Part shown: one piece after another, positions 6,306-12,638 of the stretch
Layout of the letters: every line of letters starts with the position of its first letter
Position numbering within the stretch: position 1 is the stretch's first letter
From: an uncultured Prevotellaceae bacterium
Lineage (GTDB): Bacteria; Bacteroidota; Bacteroidia; Bacteroidales; Bacteroidaceae
NCBI GenBank assembly: GCA_900315105.1
Contig: OMXX01000084.1
Coordinates: 1-16,254 of the forward strand
DNA: 16,254 bases
Direction of reading: 5' to 3'
Notes under the pieces: model-generated
The model's input: only the letters and a program-made list of their open reading frames with translations
What the model was told of the DNA's origin: nothing
Database searches by the model: none
Translations under genes and position numbers: made by a program

Positions 6306-7115
6306 ATGATTGATTTTACAGAAGAACAGATACAGCGATATTCGCGACATATCCTCTTGCAGGATGTTGGCGTAGAAGGTCAGGAGAAGATAATGAACGC
6401 ACGCGTACTTGTTGTAGGCGCAGGCGGTCTTGGAGCTCCTGTTTCTCTCTACCTTGCCGCAGCCGGCATAGGAACAATAGGTATTGTTGATGCCGACGTG
6501 GTGGATTTGAGCAACTTGCAGCGTCAGGTAATCCATTTCACCAAGGATGTAGGCGTGGCAAAGGTGGAGAGCGCAAAGGAGAAGATACAAGCTATCAACC
6601 CAGATGTGAAGGTTGACACCTATTACGAGTTCCTTGACTCATCAAACGCCCTCGATATAATAAAGGAGTATGACTTCATTGTTGACGGTACAGACAACTT
6701 CCCTGTGAAGTTCCTCATCAACGATGCGTGTGTAATGGCAGGAAAGCCTTTCTCTCATGGCGGTATTCTGCGTTTCAACGGTCAGACATTCACCCATCTT
6801 CCGGGTACTGCCTGCTATCGTTGTATGTTCAAGGAGCCACCTCCAGCAGGAGCAGTACCAACCTGTTCCCAGGCTGGTGTGTTAGGTGCCATTGCCGGTA
6901 TGCTTGGAACGATTCAGGCAGCCGAGACACTGAAATACTTCACAGGAGTTGGCGAACTGCTGACCAACCGCTTGCTCACTTTCGATGCTAAGACTATGCA
7001 ATTCCGCACCATCAATGTAAAGCATAGCGACTCTTGTCTCATCTGCGGCAGCCACCCGACTATCGACCATCTGATAGACTACGAGCAGGCTGCTTGCGAC
7101 CTCAAAAACCACTAA
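6306..7115 (+). CDS. ThiF/MoeB/HesA-like carrier-activating enzyme (HcyF-like)
   Basis: This 269-residue E1-like adenylyltransferase carries the nucleotide-binding glycine motif VVGAGGLGAPV (36-46), the acidic VDADVVDLSNLQRQ (61-74) and the ATP/Mg-site motif VDGTDNF (126-132). A zinc site is formed by CYRC (170-173) and CLIC (244-247). PTCSQAGVLG (185-194) holds C187, at the position of the catalytic cysteine in ThiF/MoeB proteins. It would adenylate the C-terminal glycine of the carrier encoded 91 nt upstream so that sulfur can be attached. There is no rhodanese domain, which MoeB-rhodanese fusions use to deliver sulfur, so the donor must be a separate protein. The divergently encoded TusA, DsrE or desulfurase are candidates. 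Length and motifs are complete. Confidence 0.9.
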   Translation: MIDFTEEQIQRYSRHILLQDVGVEGQEKIMNARVLVVGAGGLGAPVSLYLAAAGIGTIGIVDADVVDLSNLQRQVIHFTKDVGVAKVESAKEKIQAINPDVKVDTYYEFLDSSNALDIIKEYDFIVDGTDNFPVKFLINDACVMAGKPFSHGGILRFNGQTFTHLPGTACYRCMFKEPPPAGAVPTCSQAGVLGAIAGMLGTIQAAETLKYFTGVGELLTNRLLTFDAKTMQFRTINVKHSDSCLICGSHPTIDHLIDYEQAACDLKNH

Positions 7116-7226
7116 TTTCGGGAGTTTATAAGACAAAAACAATAAAAACTTAGAGGACCATTATCGGCTTTCTCTTGTTTTTAACCTTCAAGTTTTTGTA
7201 ATATTTAAGGTCTTGCAAGTTTGTTA

Positions 7227-7446
7227 TTGCCTGGAAGGCAACACCATGAGTAACCGAGGTGCATACTCGACGAAGGAGAGGATGCCCTCGGTCCTAGAGC
7301 CTCCATCTACTAATCAGCCTGAAAGGCTGTACCTGATTGGCGATGTACTGCCCTCCAGGCAGTAGTGGGAATTGGCACTTTATCCCCGCACATCCTCGTT
7401 TCACTCGTATGTACGGGGTCACGAATAGTACTGTCTTCCAGACAGT
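7227..7446. repeat. Non-coding repeat element with four short palindromes
   Basis: The element fills most of the 381-nt gap between the activating-enzyme and JAMM genes. It holds TTGCCTGGAAGGCAA (7227-7241), CAGCCTGAAAGGCTG (7315-7329), ACTGCCCTCCAGGCAGT (7347-7363) and ACTGTCTTCCAGACAGT (7430-7446). CCCCG/CGGGG arms (7384-7388 and 7414-7418) add a larger hairpin. The palindromes are variants of one pattern. I recall similar GCCTGnAAGGC-rich segments as common intergenic repeats in Bacteroidales, so a mobile, non-coding element inserted into the operon is likely. Confidence 0.55.
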
Positions 7447-7479
7447 TTTGTACTTGCGATACTTAAAGTTATATCTTTA
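7447..7479 (+). promoter_or_regulatory. Possible internal promoter for the JAMM gene
   Basis: TTTG (7447-7450), 21 nt, then TATCTTTA (7472-7479) approximates the Bacteroidetes promoter, with the final G replaced by A. It lies just after the repeat element and 18 nt before the JAMM start, so it could restore expression downstream of the insertion. Confidence 0.4.
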
Positions 7480-7496
7480 CAAGCGAAACTTAAATT

Positions 7497-7898
7497 ATGA
7501 AAATTCCACTTAATATTATCGATGAGCTGATTGCTCAGGCTCGACAGGATGCCCCAAACGAAACGTGCGGGTATCTGTTGGGAACAGAGAACGGCGATTC
7601 TGAAGCGGAGGTGACTGAGCATTATTGGATGGAGAATATCGACCACTCGCCTGAGCACTTCTCATTCTCACCAAAAGATCAGTTTGCCGCACTAAGATAT
7701 GCACGCGAGAAAGGTCTGAAGATTCTCGCCAACTGGCATAGTCATCCAGCATCGCCTTCTCGCCCATCGCAAGAAGACCTGCGACTTGCCAACGACCCTA
7801 CTATCCGATACGCCATTCTCTCCCTCCATGAGGGTATTCATCTCAACTCATTCAAGATCCTGAATGGCGAGGTTGTGGATAAAGAGATACACCTATAA
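7497..7898 (+). CDS. JAMM/Mov34 metalloprotease (HcyD-like carrier-processing enzyme)
   Basis: This 133-residue protein shows a complete JAMM zinc-protease set. The catalytic glutamate is in NETCGYLLG (E22), and the zinc motif NWHSHPASPSRPSQED gives H81, H83, S91 and D94. Small prokaryotic JAMM proteins of this size (Mec+, QbsD, HcyD types) trim residues from the C-terminus of ThiS-like carriers or release amino acids from them. The carrier in this unit ends in Gly-Gly-Gly-Ser-Leu and needs such trimming. The gene is separated from the activating-enzyme gene by a 381-nt gap holding a repeat element, and is followed by a terminator at 7976-8010. The proposed substrate is inferred from context. 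Confidence 0.9.
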   Translation: MKIPLNIIDELIAQARQDAPNETCGYLLGTENGDSEAEVTEHYWMENIDHSPEHFSFSPKDQFAALRYAREKGLKILANWHSHPASPSRPSQEDLRLANDPTIRYAILSLHEGIHLNSFKILNGEVVDKEIHL

Positions 7899-7929
7899 GG
7901 TGCAAGTTGACTTACTTGTATTATTGTAT

Positions 7930-7970
7930 AATTTTTCGCTAAGGCTCAACAAGCTAAAGCAAGTTCCCAA
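7930..7970 (+). repeat. Dispersed intergenic repeat copy
   Basis: The segment reads TTTTTCGCTAAGGCTCAAC, then AAGCTAAAGCAAGTTCCCAA. It is a near-identical copy of 15660-15699 and an inverted relative of 15583-15621. All three full-length copies lie directly downstream of an operon's last gene. Confidence 0.65.
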
Positions 7971-7975
7971 GGATT

Positions 7976-8010
7976 ATCGTCAGTAGAAGTGAATTTTACT
8001 GGCGATTTTT
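7976..8010 (+). terminator. Intrinsic terminator after the JAMM gene
   Basis: ATCGTCAGTA (7976-7985) pairs with TACTGGCGAT (7997-8006) with one G-U pair and an 11-nt loop, followed by T through 8010. It would end the carrier/activating-enzyme/JAMM transcript before the next promoter at 8098. Confidence 0.82.
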
Positions 8011-8055
8011 GTATTTTACAAATAGAATTGATAGTAATAAACATGAAAAACAACT

Positions 8056-8077
8056 ATATACCAAGAATATGGTATAT
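8056..8077. promoter_or_regulatory. Second copy of the shared operator
   Basis: ATATACCA-N6-TGGTATAT (8056-8077) contains the same ATACCA-N6-TGGTAT core as 5895-5912. From the centre (8066.5) to the first base of the -7 element is 54.5 nt, exactly as at the other site (5903.5 to 5958). The outer half-sites present at the divergent operator are absent here. Confidence 0.75.
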
Positions 8078-8097
8078 GGAATGACATATCGAAGGGA

Positions 8098-8128
8098 TTG
8101 TGGGGGTGCGGGAAAAGCAGTAATTTTG
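8098..8128 (+). promoter_or_regulatory. Promoter of the binding protein/SusCD/OsmC operon
   Basis: TTG (8098-8100), exactly 20 nt, then TAATTTTG (8121-8128). The sequence just downstream, CACTCAGAAAT, matches the start of the minus-strand operon transcript and nearly matches the plus-strand one (CACACAGAAAAT). The leader to the first large gene is about 270 nt. Confidence 0.78.
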
Positions 8129-8150
8129 CACTCAGAAATCGGAGGCAACA

Positions 8151-8196
8151 GGCCCTCTCCCCGCTCACCCTGCATATGGGGAGAGCCGAAAAGCGG
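8151..8196 (+). other. Leader hairpin of the SusCD operon
   Basis: CTCTCCCC (8155-8162) pairs perfectly with GGGGAGAG (8178-8185) around a 15-nt loop. CCGC (8161-8164) could alternatively pair with GCGG (8193-8196). It sits early in the leader, upstream of the Met-rich small ORF. I could not fit it to a SAM or cobalamin riboswitch consensus. Confidence 0.5.
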
Positions 8197-8231
8197 TATG
8201 TTAATTGAAACATTAAAATCGACAATTGAAA

Positions 8232-8315
8232 ATGAACAGAATTATGAACATGACAAAACGAATGCGAATGCACGGATATAGTTATTGCCAGAACATGATG
8301 ATGGCAATGATGTAA
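8232..8315 (+). CDS. Met-rich 27-residue leader ORF
   Basis: ATG at 8232 opens a 27-codon frame ending in TAA at 8315, within the leader of the SusCD operon. Ten of the 27 residues are methionine, starting MNRIMNMTKRMRMHG and ending with the run MMMAMM. There is one cysteine (residue 19). ATTGCCA (8284-8290) and TGGCAAT (8302-8308) form a 7-bp stem covering codons 18 to 26. Downstream, ACTGTT-GGAAG-AACGGT (8319-8335) and a run of seven T (8349-8355) could act in attenuation, although the T run is 13 nt from the stem. A leader peptide that senses charged Met-tRNA is attractive because the operon shares its operator with homocysteine synthesis genes. A metal-binding small protein or chance ATG richness are alternatives. 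Confidence 0.45.
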   Translation: MNRIMNMTKRMRMHGYSYCQNMMMAMM

Positions 8316-8403
8316 AGGACTGTTGGAAGAACGGTACTCAGGTATAACTTTTTTTAAAGAGTAAAGAATAAAGTAAAAGAATAAAATAAAAAGAAGTAGA
8401 ATT

Positions 8404-9348
8404 ATGAAGAAGATTATTTTTACATTAGCTATATTTTTAGGTTTCGGACTTAATGCCTCTTTTGCAAAGGGCAATGGTGCCAACAACAGCGAGAATAATG
8501 TTCGCACAATAAAGAGCCCAAGGTTTGCACGTCCGCTGATTGAGAAGTGGATTGAGGAGTATTCAAAGATAGAGCCGGGCTTGACATTCCAGATTGTCAA
8601 GGGTTCTGCTAATCAGAATGACATTGACCTGAGCATCGTTTCTGATAATCAGGCTAACACAAACATAAACAGTATCAACCAGATTGTATATTTTGGAGAG
8701 ACGGCTGTGCTGCCTATTACCGCACGCAGTTCTGAGGCAGCCCGTCTTCTCGAAGGAAAGCGCCTTAACGCAAAGAAACTCAAGCAGCTCTTCTTCCTTA
8801 ATGAGGACGACTTCGAAGAGGATGTAAAGAAGAATAAGGCGTTTGAAACCATCGTTGTATATAGCGGTAGCAATGCCGCATCGGTAGCCTCATCATTCGC
8901 TCATAACTTCGGCGAAGAGAGCAGCAGCTTCCGCGGCAAGCGTATCTCTGGCGATGACCTTTTCCTCAACACAGCCATCACAAAGGATCCTCTCGGCGTT
9001 ACCTTCAATGCCCTCTCAAACGTATTCGACTTGAAGAACCGTCATGTGAAGGCTGACCTCTCTATCGTAGGTCTTGACCTTAAGAAAGACCTTGCCAACA
9101 CATTCAGCGAAAACGGTTCACTTGACGATGTTCTCCAGACCCTTGAGAAAGGAAAGCCATCGGAGATTGCTATTGAGAAGGTGGGAATCGTATTCAGCAT
9201 CACCGACGACGCAGTAAACCGCTTCCTGAAGTGGGTGCTTGAGAATGGCACTAAATACAACCACGAATTTGGATTGTTGAATTTGGACAACAAAGTGGCA
9301 CAAGTAGAAATCGACAAGGTGAAAAACACACTTACTGCACAAAAATAA
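8404..9348 (+). CDS. PstS-like periplasmic substrate-binding protein
   Basis: This 314-residue protein has a signal peptide (MKKIIFTLAIFLGFGLNASFA, probable cleavage after residue 21). The mature part resembles the type 2 periplasmic binding domain of PstS-like proteins. Landmarks are a strand-loop VYFGETAVLPITARSSEA at about 95-112, an RLNAKKLKQLFF segment like the family's lead-in to its FTGK motif, and VVYSGSNAASVASSFAHNFG near 152-171. No permease or ATPase gene lies nearby, so it is not part of a local ABC transporter. As first gene of an operon with SusC and SusD, it may bind an oxyanion or a sulfur compound in the periplasm, but the ligand is unknown. The ATG has the A-rich upstream region typical of Bacteroidetes starts. 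Confidence 0.68.
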   Translation: MKKIIFTLAIFLGFGLNASFAKGNGANNSENNVRTIKSPRFARPLIEKWIEEYSKIEPGLTFQIVKGSANQNDIDLSIVSDNQANTNINSINQIVYFGETAVLPITARSSEAARLLEGKRLNAKKLKQLFFLNEDDFEEDVKKNKAFETIVVYSGSNAASVASSFAHNFGEESSSFRGKRISGDDLFLNTAITKDPLGVTFNALSNVFDLKNRHVKADLSIVGLDLKKDLANTFSENGSLDDVLQTLEKGKPSEIAIEKVGIVFSITDDAVNRFLKWVLENGTKYNHEFGLLNLDNKVAQVEIDKVKNTLTAQK

Positions 9349-9373
9349 ATTAAGGAATTAGGAATTCAAAATA

Positions 9374-9421
9374 TTAAGATGTTAAGATATTAAGGAATTA
9401 ATTAATCTCTTAACATCTTAA
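9374..9421 (+). repeat. Perfect inverted repeat between binding-protein gene and susC
   Basis: TTAAGATGTTAAGA (9374-9387) and TCTTAACATCTTAA (9408-9421) are perfect 14-bp complements with a 20-nt loop. The hairpin occupies the 96-nt gap. It has no T tract and may act as a partial terminator or stability element. Confidence 0.65.
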
Positions 9422-9444
9422 TTTCTCACAAGCTATTAGATTTT

Positions 9445-12400
9445 ATGGTAAAAAGATTATTTATTGCAACTATTGTTGCGATAAGCCCTTTGTTGGCTTT
9501 CGCACAAAATGTGATATCAGGTCACATTTCAGATGTTCGCACTGGAGAACCGCTCATCGGAGCAACAGTAATTGTAAAAAATGAAAAGAGCCAAGGAGTG
9601 GTAACCGACTACGACGGAAACTTCACTCTCCAGACCAAGGTGCAGGCTCCTCTTACTCTCCGTGTTGAGTATGTCGGCTATCGTCCCCTCGACGTAGATG
9701 TATATGACTTTGAAGAACCTGTACAGATTGCATTGGCAGATAATTCCAACAGCCTTAACGAGGTTGTCGTTGTCGGCTATGGCGTTCAGAAGCGCAAATC
9801 TCTTACAGGTTCCGTGACAACAGTCAAGAATGAGAAGCTTTTGCAGACCTCAACCTCGCTCGACAATGCCTTGGGTGGTGCCGTGGCAGGTCTTAGTGCT
9901 GCTTCTTCATCAGGTGAGCCTGGTGCTGCACTTAACATCCGCATACGTGGTGGTAACTCCATCAACGGTGGTAATGAGCCTCTCTACGTTATTGATGGTG
10001 TACTTATCTATAACGATGCAGCATCAACCAATACTGGTAACTCATTCGCTGGTAAGAACTTCAATCCTCTGGCATCAATCAATCCGTCAGACATTGAGTC
10101 TATCGAAGTACTCAAGGATGTTTCTGCTTCTGCCATCTACGGTTCACGTGGTGCCAATGGTGTAATCATCGTTACTACGAAGAATGGTAAAAAGGATAAG
10201 CTGAAAGTTGACTATGGCTATTCCATCGGTCTTGCATCAGTACGTAAGCGTCTCGACCTACTCAATGCGCAGGAATGGGGCGAATTATACCTTGACCTTG
10301 CAACCGATGCGCAGAAGGCTGCCGCAGGTGTTACTCCCGAAGTGGTAAAGTCATGGGGAGAAGGCACAGACTGGCAGGATGCTCTTTTCCGCGATGCAAC
10401 TACTCAGCAGCATCAGCTTTCTGTCAGCGGTGGTTCTGACAAGGAGCGTTTCCTTATCTCTGGTAACTACATCGACCAGAATGGTATTATTCTCGGCTCT
10501 GGCTTCACACGTATCGGTGCCCGTCTAAACTACGATCGCGACATCTTCAAGAATGTCACCGTAGGACTGAAGGCAAACCTCTCAAAGACTACACGTAGCG
10601 GACAGAGTGGTTTCCGCGGTCAGTCTAACGGACTCAGCGGACTGCTTGAGCAGGCTCTTCGCACATCACCTGCTGTTCCTATTCATAATGCCGACGGAAC
10701 ATGGAACTATGCCAACCCATTCGAGTCAGGCGACTTTGTGCGTAATGGTAACACACCAAACGCCATTGCCGATCTCAGCGAGGTGCAGACAGAGACTATT
10801 GTTGACAATGTTTTGCTCTCTGGTTTCGCACAGTGGCAGATCATCCCATCTTTGCGTTTCCGCACACAAGGCTCTGTCAATGTCATCAACACTCGTCAGA
10901 ATCTCTTCGGAGGAGGCAACTCACAGATTGGCTTTAACTCTGAAGGCTACGGCTCTGTCGGTACAAAGCGTTGGGAGAGCGACCAGTTTGAGGCTACCCT
11001 CACATGGAACAAGAAATTTGGCATACATGAGTTTGAGGTTCTTGGCGGTTACACCTATCAGCAGGAAAAGAGTGAGCGTCTGCTTGGCTCAACTGCCTAT
11101 TTCGCAAATGAGAACCTCGGCTATCATAGCCTTCAGGCTGGCTCTCAGTTCGTTAATACTGATACCCAGTTCATTACCTCTTCTCTCTATTCAGGCATAG
11201 GTCGTGTAAACTATTCAATTTTTGATCGTTATCACTTCACCGCTACATTGCGTGCCGATGGTTCCAGCCGCTTTGCGAAGAACAACAAGTGGGGATGGTT
11301 TCCTTCACTCGGTTTCTCATGGAACGTAAACGAAGAGAAATTCCTGAAAAGTGCAAAATGGCTTGAAGACCTGAAATTCCGCGCAAGTATCGGTACTGTC
11401 GGTAATCAGGAAATTGGCGACTACAAGTTCCTTTCCACATACGCTGGCACACATTATTTCCTCGGAGGCGTGAAGAATAGCGCATACTACCGTTCAGGTC
11501 TGGGTAACGATGACCTGAAATGGGAAACCACCTCATCATTCGACCTCGGCTTTGACTTCAACATCCTCAAAGGTCGTGTAGGCTTCGTGTTCGACTACTA
11601 CCACAAGAAGACCTCAGACCTGTTGCTCGACATTCCTGTAGAGCAGACCACAGGATTCAGCACACAGCTTGCCAACGTGGGTAATGTAACAAACGATGGT
11701 GTTGAGTTCGCAGTCAATGCAACTCTCTATCAGACAAAGAAGTTCTCATGGAATGCCAGTGCCAACATTGCGCACAATAGGAACGAGGTGACGAGTCTTG
11801 GCGGTTCACAGAATCAGATTATCAGCGGTAACACCATCATCCGCGTAGGAGAAGCCCTTGGCACATACTACGGATGGGAGTTCGATGGAGTAGTACAGAA
11901 GGGCGATGACCTTACCAAGGTACCAGTACCATCAACAAAGACCAACGTAGAATATGGAGATGCCAAATTCGTTGACCAGAACGGTGACGGCAATGTGGAT
12001 CAGGAGAACGACCGTAAGGTTCTTGGATCAGCACAGCCAAAGTTCACTTACGGCTTCGCTTCACAGTTGCGCTACGGAAACTGGGATCTCTCTTTCAACT
12101 TCCAGGGCTCTTACGGCAACAAACTCTACAATCAGCTGGAACAGGCTCTCGAATCACCAAACTCAAGCTACAACGGCTCTGTGAAACTGCTTGACCGCTG
12201 GACTGAGAACAACCCAAGCACAATTGTGCCAAAGGCAACATTTGGCAATCTCTATAGCCTTTACCTTGACAGCCGCTACATTGAGGATGCCAGCTACCTG
12301 CGTCTGAAGAACATACAGGTAGGCTATAACTTCCTGTCTCGTCTTGGCAATGGTCAGAAACTCGGTATCTACCTCTATGCATCGGCACAGAACCTCCTGA

Positions 12401-12507
12401 CAATAACCGACTATACAGGTTTCGATCCTGAATTCTCTGGTTATACTGACCGTGGCACATATCCAACGGCACGCTCATTCACCTTTGGAGTGAAGGTATC
12501 ATATTAA
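9445..12507 (+). CDS. SusC/RagA-family TonB-dependent outer-membrane transporter
   Basis: This 1020-residue protein has a signal peptide (residues 1-20, ending LLAFA before QN). A CarboxypepD_reg-like domain follows at about 22-98 (ISGHISDVRTGEPLIGATV, then GVVTDYDGNF). The SusC signature NEVVVVGYG (105-113) comes next, and a plug domain contains IRIRGGNSINGGNEPLYVIDG and the conserved SIEVLKDVSASAIYGSRGANG. The rest is the 22-strand barrel, ending in an aromatic-rich strand (FTFGVKVSY). It would import a bound nutrient across the outer membrane with its SusD partner, powered by TonB. No glycoside hydrolase or polysaccharide-lyase gene accompanies it. The operon instead shares an operator with sulfur genes, so a sulfur-containing compound is a plausible substrate. 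It is full length, without frameshifts. Confidence 0.93.
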   Translation: MVKRLFIATIVAISPLLAFAQNVISGHISDVRTGEPLIGATVIVKNEKSQGVVTDYDGNFTLQTKVQAPLTLRVEYVGYRPLDVDVYDFEEPVQIALADNSNSLNEVVVVGYGVQKRKSLTGSVTTVKNEKLLQTSTSLDNALGGAVAGLSAASSSGEPGAALNIRIRGGNSINGGNEPLYVIDGVLIYNDAASTNTGNSFAGKNFNPLASINPSDIESIEVLKDVSASAIYGSRGANGVIIVTTKNGKKDKLKVDYGYSIGLASVRKRLDLLNAQEWGELYLDLATDAQKAAAGVTPEVVKSWGEGTDWQDALFRDATTQQHQLSVSGGSDKERFLISGNYIDQNGIILGSGFTRIGARLNYDRDIFKNVTVGLKANLSKTTRSGQSGFRGQSNGLSGLLEQALRTSPAVPIHNADGTWNYANPFESGDFVRNGNTPNAIADLSEVQTETIVDNVLLSGFAQWQIIPSLRFRTQGSVNVINTRQNLFGGGNSQIGFNSEGYGSVGTKRWESDQFEATLTWNKKFGIHEFEVLGGYTYQQEKSERLLGSTAYFANENLGYHSLQAGSQFVNTDTQFITSSLYSGIGRVNYSIFDRYHFTATLRADGSSRFAKNNKWGWFPSLGFSWNVNEEKFLKSAKWLEDLKFRASIGTVGNQEIGDYKFLSTYAGTHYFLGGVKNSAYYRSGLGNDDLKWETTSSFDLGFDFNILKGRVGFVFDYYHKKTSDLLLDIPVEQTTGFSTQLANVGNVTNDGVEFAVNATLYQTKKFSWNASANIAHNRNEVTSLGGSQNQIISGNTIIRVGEALGTYYGWEFDGVVQKGDDLTKVPVPSTKTNVEYGDAKFVDQNGDGNVDQENDRKVLGSAQPKFTYGFASQLRYGNWDLSFNFQGSYGNKLYNQLEQALESPNSSYNGSVKLLDRWTENNPSTIVPKATFGNLYSLYLDSRYIEDASYLRLKNIQVGYNFLSRLGNGQKLGIYLYASAQNLLTITDYTGFDPEFSGYTDRGTYPTARSFTFGVKVSY

Positions 12508-12511
12508 TAAT

Positions 12512-12610
12512 ATAATTACGAATTACTAATTATCTGGTTAGTACTATTCGCTAATAGTTTATTCGTGATTGCTATTTATGGTAAATAGGTGATTTGTAAT
12601 TCGTAATTAT
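12512..12610 (+). repeat. Perfect 15-bp inverted repeat in the susC-susD gap
   Basis: ATAATTACGAATTAC (12512-12526) and GTAATTCGTAATTAT (12596-12610) are perfect complements enclosing 69 nt. They fill most of the 131-nt gap and could form a hairpin in the transcript. No promoter or terminator is obvious. Confidence 0.65.
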
Positions 12611-12638
12611 TATAATATCCATTTTCAATTTACGAGAT

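Noticed and set aside
6002..7115. Thiamin or molybdopterin synthesis genes
   Set aside because: The carrier has extra residues after its glycines and lies with a JAMM protease and MetY; no thi or moa genes are in the window.
8131..8230. SAM or cobalamin riboswitch in the SusCD operon leader
   Set aside because: The leader forms hairpins but I could not match the conserved core motifs of either family.
8009..8281. 90-residue open frame on the plus strand
   Set aside because: It runs straight through the operator, promoter and leader hairpin of the SusCD operon, and its composition is not protein-like.
9830..11539. Several open frames within and opposite susC
   Set aside because: They are alternative-frame shadows of a full-length, well-conserved SusC gene.
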